Assembly: GCF_015627125.1 (NCBI RefSeq)
Contig: NZ_VTDO01000004.1
Coordinates: 124,001-188,000, forward strand
DNA: 64,000 nt
Origin: Acinetobacter rathckeae
GTDB lineage: Bacteria; Pseudomonadota; Gammaproteobacteria; Pseudomonadales; Moraxellaceae
Reading direction: 5' to 3'
Part shown: piece after piece, positions 19,601 through 27,428 of the stretch
Position numbering within the stretch: the first letter of the stretch is position 1
Layout of the letters: every line of letters begins with the position of its first letter
Position numbers and translations under genes: made by a program
Notes under the pieces: generated by a model
Seen by the model: the letters and a program-made list of their open reading frames with translations, nothing else
Databases searched by the model: none
Told to the model about the DNA's origin: nothing

Positions 19601-20148
19601 TGCTGTTCAGTATTGGAAATTTGCCGTGTGCCAAATAACATCGACAGCATCACTAAAATCGCCGTCAAAAAAAGCACAATATTGGTGGTGTTTTGAATGG
19701 TATGGGTTTCAGGCAAAATGGTGGCGGTACTCATGGCAATGGCACGCAGTTGTAATGCCAAATAAGGCACTGTACCAATGACAGAAAGTATTGTAATAAG
19801 CGATGCTAAAGTGGCACTTTTGCCGTAACGTGCTGAAATAAAGTCAGAAATAGAAGCAATGGCATGATATTGTCGAATATGGCCTAAACGTCGCCAAATA
19901 TCGTAACCAAAGGCAATAAAGAGTAAAGGCCCTAAATAGATTGCAAAATAGTTAATACCTTCTACGACAGCATCACCTGTTGCACCATAGAATGTCCAAG
20001 AGGAACAATACACACCTAAAGTCAGACTAAATAATAAGACACGACCTTTTGAGTTTAAATGTGATGCATATTTTTCACCAAAAAATGCACATAGAAATAA
20101 AAAAACAATATAGAGAATGAGGATTGCAATAATGAGCCAGCTATTCAT
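16666..20148 (-). CDS. Hybrid sensor histidine kinase with a sodium:solute symporter domain (CrbS/MxtR-like)
   Basis: About 1160 residues: an N-terminal SSS/PutP-like transporter domain of about 13 membrane segments (~1-520), a PAS domain (~640-750, GVSVVDENMCLVAWN), a coiled coil, a HisKA domain with SHDLLQPMHAARL, a HATPase with NFVSNALRYT, DTGPGIAE and GLGLGLAIV, and a C-terminal receiver with its Asp in VWLIDQHL (~1100). All kinase and receiver residues are present. The closest architectures are CrbS and MxtR, which sense acetate or related metabolites. The ATG at 20148 is preferred to the GTG two codons earlier. It faces its probable partner regulator end to end. Confidence 0.88.
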   Translation of the reverse strand: MNSWLIIAILILYIVFLFLCAFFGEKYASHLNSKGRVLLFSLTLGVYCSSWTFYGATGDAVVEGINYFAIYLGPLLFIAFGYDIWRRLGHIRQYHAIASISDFISARYGKSATLASLITILSVIGTVPYLALQLRAIAMSTATILPETHTIQNTTNIVLFLTAILVMLSMLFGTRQISNTEQHGGLMLAVAVESFVKLVALLCVALFFILQDPQSLLQISLDLKQQYTHIQNTGLPSTFWVQTILAALAMFCLPRQFHVGVVELRDETHIKGARKWFSAYLIVTAIAIFPIASWALHHQYEHIGIGDLAVLTLPLSYQNEWLSLLAFLGGFSASTGMLLVSSVAISTMLSNDLIMPALWRFGIISRHHKKLPAVLKIARRLCIIFVMLLGFSFYHVFDNVTQLSVLGLLAFSAVAQFAPALIGGLYWRGGSKQGVYAGLGIGFLLWTYTLFIPTLIKYVFLNTPSDHSALLNDGLFGIYLLRPEALLGFEYLSPLTHGVMWSLGLNIVFYIWVSRHYRPSVAEQIQAESFFYYDQKLQASTQPSDSFYTHQDGARLKIGDLLTLASRITGEDNTKRAFQQFCKHNALVLNTNQVANGMWWNFTEQYLASSIGAASARTLLKTALAHNGLGVAQVANILDQASQWQRFHQNLLMTMINHMTQGVSVVDENMCLVAWNNQYIKLFDYPKELIYVGCPIADLIRYNAIRGDCGPGSVEEHVRKRIHWMQVGSAHEFERVRKDGRVIQIRGNAIEGGGFVATFADITAFRENEAVLEARVQERTQQLANALAEQKLARQQADTANLSKSRFIAAASHDLLQPMHAARLFSTALEQSIHTTEDQHTLQQLDRALHGAESMLSALLDIARLEGASIQPQRQAYPLHDLLSDLEMQFKSIAAQRNIQFKVRDAQFWIDTDQQWIRRIIQNFVSNALRYTASGKVIVGVLRSASKANHIRIGVWDTGPGIAEAQRMKLFQEFERCGHTSPWGEQGLGLGLAIVQRMTRMLDYPVYVYSTLARGSCFMVEVPLIEPPKANTQPMARSVAPNACYRILCLDNDEAILEGMLTLLTKWGHTVYKAREPEEAEQLIQQHDIQVWLIDQHLNQNKRGLDFIEKNRQADVPVALITADSDPDLPQKLKQQQITLLKKPLKPASMRAWLSGLKLD

Positions 20149-20234
20149 GTGCACGATGTGTAGAAGGGAGTCAATCTATGATAACTGAAATATACTGTTT
20201 TACTGATTTTTATATCAGTTTGAGGTGGTAAAAC

Positions 20235-20271
20235 CACGCGAAAAAAAATCTAACTTTTATTTTTTCGCGTG
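20235..20271 (-). terminator. Terminator after the omptin gene
   Basis: CACGCGAAAAAA (20235-20246) pairs with TTTTTTCGCGTG (20260-20271), a perfect 12-bp stem starting 9 bases after the omptin stop. It closes the surface-lipoprotein locus before the hybrid-kinase gene. Confidence 0.8.
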
Positions 20272-20279
20272 AAGAGGGC

Positions 20280-21356
20280 TTAAAAAATGTATTGTGCACC
20301 AAGGCCTAAATTATAGTAGCGAGAGGATATACCACCTTTACCTTCGTAATCTGAATGCTTAATGGTGACGGTTCCACCTGCAAGTTTGTAATCACTCCAT
20401 GTGATTTCGGTAAAGAGCTTAATACGAGGTGAAATGTAGTAACCAGCATTGAGTGTCACTGCATAGAATTCGGAATCTTCAGCTTTTTCATAAATGGTCA
20501 GGTCACGCATATAGTGTTCATCTTGAGATTTAGATTTCACCCATGGACTCATTTTTGCAGTGGCGTTAATTTCATAGTTGTTATATCTGTAATTTGCTGT
20601 TAAACCTAAATAGTACAAACTAAATTTTTGTTTATAACCAACGCCCATCGCTTTGTCTGGAAAATGGCCTTGATACATCAGTGCAGTATCTTGCATGTAG
20701 TTTCCATATTGGTCAGATAAACCATACTGGTAACTTCCACCACGAGCAGTCCAACTAAATTGGCTGTGTTCATAGCCAAAAAGTAGGCCAACATTATAAC
20801 TTGGTTTTTGTAGCAACCAATAGGTGAAATTGAGATCTATTTTATTTGCTGAGTTGAGCGAAGTATCTGGGTGGTTTGACCAATCTGTGAGTAGTGAACG
20901 GTTATTCATATCACGCCAGTCATAATCATTCATGGTCAGCGTTTTTTTGCCGACTGTTGTCCAACCGTTCATGTTAAAACTTAAATTGGGTGAAATGTTC
21001 CATGTGAAGTCGGTTTTGATAATAGGTACATTTTTAATCTCCCAAGTTAAAAGGCTGATTTGATCTGAGTAACTGTTGGTAAATAAATACTCTTTGCCTT
21101 GACCACCTGTGAGCATAGATGGGGTGATGCTTAACGTGACAGTAGGTTTTTGCGTAATAATTTCAATCTCTTCATAAGAGGCTGTCTTGGGCTGTCGCTC
21201 AATGGTGACTTCAGCCTCTTTTGCAATTTCAATTTCTTGTAAGTCTTCATTTTGTTCAGCTGACATAGATGGAGTGATTTGTTCTGCAACAGCAGAACTA
21301 ATATTACACAGCCCCAAAATCATAAAATAATTTAATGCTTTGATTTTAAAATACAT
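20280..21356 (-). CDS. Omptin-family outer-membrane protease
   Basis: A 358-residue protein with a signal peptide (cleavage near AVAEQ, ~24/25) and a ten-strand barrel matching OmpT/Pla along its length: GWTTVGKKTLTMNDYDW, HPDTSLNSAN, SWTARGGSY, VGYKQKF, DEHY, NAGYYISP. The catalytic Asp pair (D144, D146) and the Asp-His pair (D279, H281) are present, so proteolysis is expected at the cell surface. Unlike OmpT there are about 50 extra acidic residues between the signal peptide and the barrel. At the LPS-binding positions, OmpT Glu136, Arg138 and Arg175 align with His197, Gln199 and Lys244. It lies downstream of a lipoprotein and a Slam gene on the same strand, 157 bases after the Slam. Confidence 0.88.
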   Translation of the reverse strand: MYFKIKALNYFMILGLCNISSAVAEQITPSMSAEQNEDLQEIEIAKEAEVTIERQPKTASYEEIEIITQKPTVTLSITPSMLTGGQGKEYLFTNSYSDQISLLTWEIKNVPIIKTDFTWNISPNLSFNMNGWTTVGKKTLTMNDYDWRDMNNRSLLTDWSNHPDTSLNSANKIDLNFTYWLLQKPSYNVGLLFGYEHSQFSWTARGGSYQYGLSDQYGNYMQDTALMYQGHFPDKAMGVGYKQKFSLYYLGLTANYRYNNYEINATAKMSPWVKSKSQDEHYMRDLTIYEKAEDSEFYAVTLNAGYYISPRIKLFTEITWSDYKLAGGTVTIKHSDYEGKGGISSRYYNLGLGAQYIF

Positions 21357-21513
21357 TGTATTTTTTACTCAAATTATAAATGAATAAATTTTAACAAAAA
21401 ATAAACAGTTTGGATATATTTTATAACACGATCGTGCTGAGCATCTTTAGGTAATAATGCAAGAGCAACCCCAAAAAAACACTATATTTTTGATTGGGGG
21501 AAACTTTTGATGG

Positions 21514-22917
21514 TTAAAATGAACGTTCTACAGTCATAAACCATGAGCTATTGTGGCGATCATAGAGTGGTAAGTTGCTTTGTGTTTTTTGATATTTATA
21601 GTTGAGTTTAGGTATAAAGCCTTTCCATTGCCATTGTTGACGCCAAGTGGTGGTTGTCAAAGCATATTCATGGTCTTTTCGAATGGTATTATACCAAGTA
21701 TTGTTGGCAAGAAATTGTCGTTGTGAGTAATTTAGATTTGTTCTCAAACTGGTGAGTTGTCCTGAATATAAAAAACCGAGACGAAGCCCTTGACGTACCG
21801 ATGACTCACTACGATCTGCTAAGTGATCTTGTATGAAGCTCACGCCACTGTATAGTAAAAAGTTGGGTTTTGGCTGGTACATGATAACCACAGCTTGACT
21901 GTTGCTGTACCCATCATAGTATTTAGCGGTACTCGATTGATGGTAATTTTTTTCAATATATGAAGTATTTGCTGAAACCTTCCAACGTGTGGACAACTGT
22001 TGGCTATATTCTAAGTTTGTACCATAGTTCTGACTATAGCGATTATTTCCTAGAATATTCTGTTGAAGAAATGGCGTGAAAGCCCAAGAATGGTTTAAGT
22101 TTTTATATGAATAGCCTGTGCTGGCACGGACAGTTTGTTCACTATAGTCTTTGTTATCCCAGTAGTAAATGCCATCTAGAGATACGCCCATATTGACATA
22201 ATGATGTCCCACTATATTTTTTTCACGAGATATTCCCATACTATAGTTCATCCCTTGTGCTTTTTTAGGTAGTGACTCAGTACTACGGATAAAATTTTTA
22301 CCATTGATGGTTATTTCTTTTAAGCTTGAGGCTTGATTTACATTATTTGTTTTTTCATAGCTTGCATTTACGTCAAGTTGCCATTGTTGTGACTTTTTCA
22401 TTTTTACGAGAATTTGCTCAACAAGTATTTGCATGGGTGGTGCAAGAAATGTTTTGACAGATTCAAATATAGGGGTTGCTTCAGCATAGCGTTGATCTTC
22501 AAACAGCATCATGGCTAAATCAAAACGTGGATAGTGTAGGTCTGGATTGTTTTCAGCAATATGTTGATAAAGCCGAATTGCATCATTTAATTTTCCCTGG
22601 TGTCGATACAATGCACCTAAGCCATAGTCATACAGTATTTGATCATAGACTTTACTGTGTTGATATTCTTGTAATAAGTGCTCTAAAGTTTCCCAATCTT
22701 TTTGAATAATGGCTTGGTTAATACTTCTTTCTAAGCTCAAATTTTGTATGTTCGCAATTTTAACTGTATTGTCTTGTGCAGGTATAAAAGAGACTTTTGG
22801 ATAAATAGATGTTTTTTGTTCAAAAAATATGCTTTGATCGGGTGGGAGTTCCTGAGCAAATGTAGAGGACGAAAAAAATGCCCCAAGTATTGTGTAGTAT
22901 TTAATATTCACTGACAT
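21514..22917 (-). CDS. Slam-type surface lipoprotein assembly modifier (TPR plus DUF560 barrel)
   Basis: A 467-residue outer-membrane protein that delivers specific lipoproteins to the cell surface. It has a signal peptide (~1-21), an N-terminal tetratricopeptide region (~45-165, with YDYGLGALYRHQGKLNDAIRLYQ and YPRFDLAMMLFEDQRYAEA) and a C-terminal 14-strand-type barrel (~175-467) ending in Phe. This two-domain layout is diagnostic of Slam. The gene directly upstream encodes a lipoprotein with a TbpB-like C-terminal barrel, the typical Slam client. No clear Shine-Dalgarno precedes the ATG at 22917, and a strong hairpin separates it from the client gene, so it is probably made at lower levels than the client. 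Confidence 0.87.
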   Translation of the reverse strand: MSVNIKYYTILGAFFSSSTFAQELPPDQSIFFEQKTSIYPKVSFIPAQDNTVKIANIQNLSLERSINQAIIQKDWETLEHLLQEYQHSKVYDQILYDYGLGALYRHQGKLNDAIRLYQHIAENNPDLHYPRFDLAMMLFEDQRYAEATPIFESVKTFLAPPMQILVEQILVKMKKSQQWQLDVNASYEKTNNVNQASSLKEITINGKNFIRSTESLPKKAQGMNYSMGISREKNIVGHHYVNMGVSLDGIYYWDNKDYSEQTVRASTGYSYKNLNHSWAFTPFLQQNILGNNRYSQNYGTNLEYSQQLSTRWKVSANTSYIEKNYHQSSTAKYYDGYSNSQAVVIMYQPKPNFLLYSGVSFIQDHLADRSESSVRQGLRLGFLYSGQLTSLRTNLNYSQRQFLANNTWYNTIRKDHEYALTTTTWRQQWQWKGFIPKLNYKYQKTQSNLPLYDRHNSSWFMTVERSF

Positions 22918-22932
22918 GCAACCAATAAAGTG

Positions 22933-22969
22933 AAAAAACCGTCTGGAGGAAAAATTCAGACGGTTTTTT
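22933..22969 (-). terminator. Strong hairpin between the lipoprotein and Slam genes
   Basis: AAAAAACCGTCTG (22933-22945) and CAGACGGTTTTTT (22957-22969) form a perfect 13-bp stem with an 11-base loop and T-runs on both sides, within the 83-base gap. It looks like an intrinsic terminator or attenuator, allowing only some read-through into the Slam gene. Confidence 0.82.
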
Positions 22970-23000
22970 GAAAATTTAACAGAAGGGTATAATCATAGCG

Positions 23001-24470
23001 TTATTTGACATCGCCACGTGTACCACCAAAACCAATAGAGTCATTGTTGGTGAATACAATTTTACCTGCAACTTCTTCAGCATGTTTACCATAGAAACCG
23101 AGCGAATAATTCCCTGTGAGATCTGCTTGTTTTACAGTTGAACTAATATCTGTGCCAGAAATGGCACCTTTTTCAAGGGTAATGGCATTTCCTAAGCCTG
23201 TAATTGAACCTGAACCTGTACGCTCTGTAAAGTTTACGTTATAGCTTAGAGTTCCTTCATTGACGTTACTGGTCCAAGCTCCGCCTATGTTCTCTGGAAT
23301 ATCTTGAAAGGCTTTCCCGTTATAAGTAGCAGTACCTAATGTTGGTAAGGCATTAGAGTCGGTTTTTATGCCCAAAATAGAAATCTCTCCAGTTCTACCA
23401 ATACTAACTTTTCTATTCATATCATAATTCATATCGCCTGTATAATTACCTAAAACAACCGAATAGTTTTGTTGGTAAGCTGCTGACTCGAATGCTATAG
23501 CATCTATTAGATCGCTAACTGTATCTAAATTTGAATTAGCTTTTTTTGCATTTTCTTTGTCTTCGGCAGTGGCATCTTTTGCTTTTGCTTTTTCATCTGC
23601 TTGAGTAGCAATTTTTTCCGCAATTAGATATTTATCTGCCAAATCTTTATAGGCTATAGATTTTTCATATAATTTTTTATAAGCATCTGCTTTGTCACGG
23701 GCAAATTTATATGTATCTGGCGATGCATCTTTATCAGTCTTACTGATTTCATCTAGTGCATTTATATAATTAGTTTGTGAAAAAACAACTTCATAATTTA
23801 TCTCTGCTAGTCCCATTTTTTCAGCAGCAGCATCAGCAATAGCATCAGCTGCAGTAGTATCAGCACTAGCAGCACGTGCTGCTTGACCATTATTTTCTGC
23901 AATTTCCCATGCTTTGCGTGTCGCAATTTTTTCAGCTAAAGCTTGTTCAACGGTTATTTTATTTTCAGTCCCTATTTTATCTGCAACCGCTTTTTTCTCA
24001 GCAATGGCTTTATCTTCGGCGGCTTTTTTCTCAGCGATGGCTTTGTCTTCAGCAACTTTTTTCTCGGCGATGGCTTTATCTTCAGCAGCTTTTTTCTCGG
24101 CGATGGCCTTATCTTCAGCAGCTTTTTTCTCGGCGATGGCCTTATCTTCAGCAGCTTTTTTCTCGGCGATGGCCTTATCTTCAGCAGCTTTTTTCTCGGC
24201 GATGGCCTTATCTTCAGCGGCTTTTTTCTCAGCGATGGCCTTATCTTCGGTAGCTTTTTTCTCAGCGATGGCTTTATCTTCGGTGGCTTTTTTCTCAGCA
24301 GCGACTTTGTCAGCAGTAGCTTTATCTTCGGCGGCTTTTTTGTCAGCATCGCTTTGTTGCGGTGAAGTTGTTACATTTTGAGTGGTATGATTACCACCAC
24401 TACTACATGCTGTGACTGTCAGGGAAATAATGATTGCTGAGACTATTTTCGGTGTATTTATTAGGGGCAT
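23001..24470 (-). CDS. Predicted Slam-dependent surface lipoprotein with EDKAIAEKKAA repeat stalk and TbpB-like barrel
   Basis: A 489-residue lipoprotein with a signal peptide ending VTAC (lipidated Cys22, then SSGG). Residues ~40-180 are an Ala/Lys/Glu-rich, coiled-coil-like stalk with nine near-identical 11-residue repeats. Residues ~180-330 remain helical and charged. The last ~150 residues resemble the TbpB C-terminal handle barrel: LPTLGTATYNGKAF, GTLSYNVNFTERTGSGSITG, FYGKHAEEVAGKIVF and the final GFGGTRGD. That barrel is the part recognised by Slam proteins, and a Slam gene follows. The ligand is unknown; there is no second TbpB lobe, so a transferrin-type function is unlikely. Confidence 0.83.
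   Translation of the reverse strand: MPLINTPKIVSAIIISLTVTACSSGGNHTTQNVTTSPQQSDADKKAAEDKATADKVAAEKKATEDKAIAEKKATEDKAIAEKKAAEDKAIAEKKAAEDKAIAEKKAAEDKAIAEKKAAEDKAIAEKKAAEDKAIAEKKVAEDKAIAEKKAAEDKAIAEKKAVADKIGTENKITVEQALAEKIATRKAWEIAENNGQAARAASADTTAADAIADAAAEKMGLAEINYEVVFSQTNYINALDEISKTDKDASPDTYKFARDKADAYKKLYEKSIAYKDLADKYLIAEKIATQADEKAKAKDATAEDKENAKKANSNLDTVSDLIDAIAFESAAYQQNYSVVLGNYTGDMNYDMNRKVSIGRTGEISILGIKTDSNALPTLGTATYNGKAFQDIPENIGGAWTSNVNEGTLSYNVNFTERTGSGSITGLGNAITLEKGAISGTDISSTVKQADLTGNYSLGFYGKHAEEVAGKIVFTNNDSIGFGGTRGDVK
23989..24285 (-). repeat. Nine tandem 33-bp repeats in the lipoprotein stalk
   Basis: Nine copies of a 33-bp unit coding for EDKAIAEKKAA with only a few third-position and Ala/Thr/Val changes; degenerate units flank the array on both sides. 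Because 33 is a multiple of three, gain or loss of copies would change stalk length without breaking the frame. Confidence 0.92.
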
Positions 24471-24973
24471 CTTGTAATACCTTGGTTGATTTTAGGAGTT
24501 TTGCTTAAAGTGAAGCAAGAGAGTAATCTGATTTAAATGTATGAAAATTTATCAATAACCTTCTAGATAAACGCCAGACAATTTATTAGATTGTTTATAT
24601 AATGTTAAATTATAAACTATTTTTGTTTGAATTTGTTTATCAATTATCATTTTTTAATATTATATTAAGCTGCTTTATATGTGTGTTCAGGATGATATTG
24701 GGGGAGGTTGAGCCTTCTTTATAAGTTGTTTTTATGAATATGAGGCATAAGGTACAGTGACTTACTATAAGTATAATTTCCTTATGCCAGTATTTAACTT
24801 TATTCTTTCACCATATAAAAATAATGAATTTTACAGTTACCAGCGAAGATCATCATTTTGACAAGCAGTTTATTGATCTTCATAACGGTTAAAGTCCTGT
24901 TTCTAATCAAACAATACAAAGCTTATTTTTTCCATTAGATGAGCTGAACACACCTTAGTTTTTGGAGGTGGAT
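24471..24973. other. AT-rich intergenic region upstream of the lipoprotein gene
   Basis: About 500 bases that hold the lipoprotein promoter on the minus strand. There is a perfect 9-bp inverted repeat GGCATAAGG/CCTTATGCC (24744-24752 and 24780-24788). A possible decayed 44-codon frame lies at 24824-24958, starting MNFTVTSED and interrupted by an in-frame TAA at 24890. A stretch reading AATGATAATTGATAAA on the minus strand near 24637-24652 is only a weak match to a Fur box. No confident gene is seen. Confidence 0.45.
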
Positions 24974-25324
24974 TTATAACCCCTGGAAAATACGATCACA
25001 GCTTTGGCGATCTGATTTTGCTTCTTGTTGCTGTTGTGGTGATAGACTTAAATAATAATGAATCATTTCATGAGCAAAGTTGTCATAAATTTTAGGTTTA
25101 TTGAGTGCGTAGTCGGGTACGCCACCTTGTGCAACCTTATTAAAAAAGGAAATCAACGCTTTATCATCGGCTTGTATTTCTCGGTGTTCAATCACATAAC
25201 ACATGGCAATACGGTGGTAGGCTTTTTCTTCTTCTGATGGGTAAGTGTTGGTCACATAGATTAAACCCGCGATCAGTAAAAACACAGCGATAACCGCTGT
25301 GCTAAGGTATTGTTTTTTAGACAT
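24974..25324 (-). CDS. Small membrane-anchored protein of unknown function, third gene of the phoBR operon
   Basis: A 116-residue protein with one N-terminal membrane segment (~8-26) and a presumed periplasmic domain with two Cys (~42 and ~109) that could form a disulfide. I recognise no family. It starts 20 bases after the phoR stop on the same strand, so it is probably co-transcribed with phoBR; any role in phosphate sensing is only a guess from position. The ATG at 25324 starts the membrane segment. Confidence 0.72.
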   Translation of the reverse strand: MSKKQYLSTAVIAVFLLIAGLIYVTNTYPSEEEKAYHRIAMCYVIEHREIQADDKALISFFNKVAQGGVPDYALNKPKIYDNFAHEMIHYYLSLSPQQQQEAKSDRQSCDRIFQGL

Positions 25325-25344
25325 AGTATTTGCCTGTAAATAGA

Positions 25345-26709
25345 CTAATTTTCATTTTGGCAAAGACGATCTTTAGGGAAAATCGCTTTAAAACAAGAAC
25401 CTTGATTCACCTGAGACTCAATTTCAAGATATGCTCCATGTTGCATGAGCACATGCTTCACAATTGCAAGCCCAAGCCCCGTACCACCAGTTTGGCGACT
25501 ACGTGCACTGTCGACTCGATAAAATCTTTCTGTGAGGCGCGGTAAATGTTTGAGGTCAATACCAATACCATTGTCTTGTACAGTAAAGTAGCCATTTTCT
25601 TGGTCGTCATGCCAACCAATGGTAATTGTACCACTACCTTTAGGCGTATACTTTATGGCATTGGTAATTAAGTTGCCAAAAGCACTGGCCAACTCCATGT
25701 CTGAACCAATCAGGTCGCTGTGGCTGTCTATGTCTAAATTAAGCATATGGCCATATTCTGTATTGTAAGCTTGTGCATCATCAAACAGCTGAGTCATGAG
25801 TGCAGGTATGTCTACAATCTGATTTTTTGCCATTTTACGGTCATTTTCAAGCCGTGAGAGTAGTAGTAAGTCATTGACCAAAGCATTCATACGTCGTGTT
25901 TGCGACTGCATTTGGTCAAAAGCACGTTGCCATTTCGGATTGAAGTTGTCTTGGTCGGTAAAGGTTTCTAAATAGCCACTAAGTACCGTGAGTGGCGTGC
26001 GTAATTCGTGTGAAATATTATCCACAAAGTCTTTACGCATTTGTTCTAAATTGTGTACACGAGTAATGTCATAGGCCACTAAAAGGTGACTTTCTGTACC
26101 AAAGCGGGTGAGTTTAATTTGTACGTGGTGGTCTTCAAACACAGACGATTTAATTTTAATGCCATCTGGGTGTTGTTCCATATTGTTAAAATATTCGACA
26201 AAAGCAGGTTGGCGTAAAATACCTAATAAATTATTATGTTTATCTTGTTGTTTAATGCCAAGTAGACGCTCTGCTGCAGGGTTCCACCATTCAATTTGGT
26301 GTAGTTCATCGGTAATAACGACAGCTTCAGTCAGTGCAAACAGTGACGATTGGGCACGGTCTATGAGTGTGACCATGTCTGCTTGTACAACCCGTTCTTG
26401 GCGTTGTGCCCGATAAATATTAAATGCCAATGCACCACACAAACCAGGTACATTGGGTGGCATGTCGTATGGTCGATGAGAAATCCAGTCATTGACCAAA
26501 TACAAGGCATGTAGTCTAAAAGCAATACAAAGAACCACTGCTAAGCTGAGGCAAAACAGTAAGTAGCCTGTACCAAAACCAATCAAACCTGCAATGATTA
26601 AAAAAAAGCTCAGTAGTCTTATATCTTGTTTTGCATATTTCCAAAGACTACTGTAACGATAATTTTTATACTCTCGGCTGATTTCTGGCGTTGGGTAGTG
26701 TTCATACAT
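25345..26709 (-). CDS. phoR: Phosphate regulon sensor histidine kinase PhoR
   Basis: Phosphorylates PhoB under phosphate limitation. The 454-residue protein has two N-terminal membrane segments (~33-70), a PAS domain (~115-220, VVITDELHQIEWWNPAAERLLG), a HisKA domain with the phospho-accepting His in NISHELRTPLTVLSGY and an HATPase domain with LGNLITNAIKYTP (N box), DNGIGI and TGGTGLGLAIVKHV. All catalytic boxes are intact. It lies 11 bases after phoB. Confidence 0.95.
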   Translation of the reverse strand: MYEHYPTPEISREYKNYRYSSLWKYAKQDIRLLSFFLIIAGLIGFGTGYLLFCLSLAVVLCIAFRLHALYLVNDWISHRPYDMPPNVPGLCGALAFNIYRAQRQERVVQADMVTLIDRAQSSLFALTEAVVITDELHQIEWWNPAAERLLGIKQQDKHNNLLGILRQPAFVEYFNNMEQHPDGIKIKSSVFEDHHVQIKLTRFGTESHLLVAYDITRVHNLEQMRKDFVDNISHELRTPLTVLSGYLETFTDQDNFNPKWQRAFDQMQSQTRRMNALVNDLLLLSRLENDRKMAKNQIVDIPALMTQLFDDAQAYNTEYGHMLNLDIDSHSDLIGSDMELASAFGNLITNAIKYTPKGSGTITIGWHDDQENGYFTVQDNGIGIDLKHLPRLTERFYRVDSARSRQTGGTGLGLAIVKHVLMQHGAYLEIESQVNQGSCFKAIFPKDRLCQNEN

Positions 26710-26720
26710 AATTTTGAATC

Positions 26721-27428
26721 TTAGCTGAGTGCATCTGTGCGAGTGGAAAAGCGATACCCTGTACCACGTACAGTTTGCACAAATTTATCTACACCAAATG
26801 GTTCTAAGATTTTACGCAAACGGCGAATATGTACGTCAATGGTACGGTCTTCAATATATACGCTTCCACCCCACACATGGTCAAGCAGTTGTGCTCGTGT
26901 ATAAGCACGTTCTGAATGGGTCATAAAAAAAGCCAGTAAACGATATTCAGTCGGCCCCATGTCAATAATATTGTCATTGAAGCTCACACGTTGGCTCACT
27001 GGGTCTAAAATTAGACCATTGGCATCAATAACTTTATCGCCACTGAGTGCATTTGAGCGTCTAAGTACTGCTTTAATACGTGAAATAAGCTCTCGTGTAG
27101 AAAACGGCTTGGTCATGTAGTCATCTGCACCTGCATCTAAGCCTTGTACTTTGTGGTCTTCTTCACCACGAGCAGTGAGCATAATGACAGGAATTTCAGA
27201 CAGTGTTTCATCGCGTTTTAAGCGGTAACATAATTCAACACCACTTAAGCCACCAGGTAGCATCCAATCGAGTAAAATCAGTGATGGTCTGCGATCAACA
27301 ATCATTTGGTGTGCTTGTTTGGCATCTTCTGCTTGTAGACATTGAAAACCAGCCATGTCGAGTGAGGTATGAATCATCTCACGAATGGGTAGTTCATCAT
27401 CGACAATTAAAATGTAATCCTCTTTCAT
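26721..27428 (-). CDS. phoB: Phosphate regulon response regulator PhoB
   Basis: Activates Pho-box promoters when phosphorylated by PhoR. The 235-residue OmpR-type regulator has a receiver with the acidic pair in VDDE, phospho-acceptor Asp in [11 protein letters not shown] and Lys in DYMTKPF, and a winged-helix domain with [15 protein letters not shown] and [17 protein letters not shown]. It is first in a phoB-phoR-small-protein operon. A single clear half-site CTGTCAT lies upstream (minus strand, 27486-27492), but a full Pho box there is not convincing. A likely target, the ugp-like operon, is in this window. Confidence 0.95.
   Translation of the reverse strand: MKEDYILIVDDELPIREMIHTSLDMAGFQCLQAEDAKQAHQMIVDRRPSLILLDWMLPGGLSGVELCYRLKRDETLSEIPVIMLTARGEEDHKVQGLDAGADDYMTKPFSTRELISRIKAVLRRSNALSGDKVIDANGLILDPVSQRVSFNDNIIDMGPTEYRLLAFFMTHSERAYTRAQLLDHVWGGSVYIEDRTIDVHIRRLRKILEPFGVDKFVQTVRGTGYRFSTRTDALS

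Noticed and set aside
23876-24381. Three long plus-strand frames (125-155 codons) opposite the lipoprotein
   Set aside because: They are complements of the 33-bp repeats; the repeats keep all frames open. The minus-strand frame has a lipobox and a recognisable C-terminal domain, the others have low-complexity Phe/Leu/Ser repeats.
24637-24652. Fur box upstream of the surface lipoprotein
   Set aside because: Only one 8-base block (ATGATAAT) matches; the second half departs from consensus and it is ~170 bases from the start codon.
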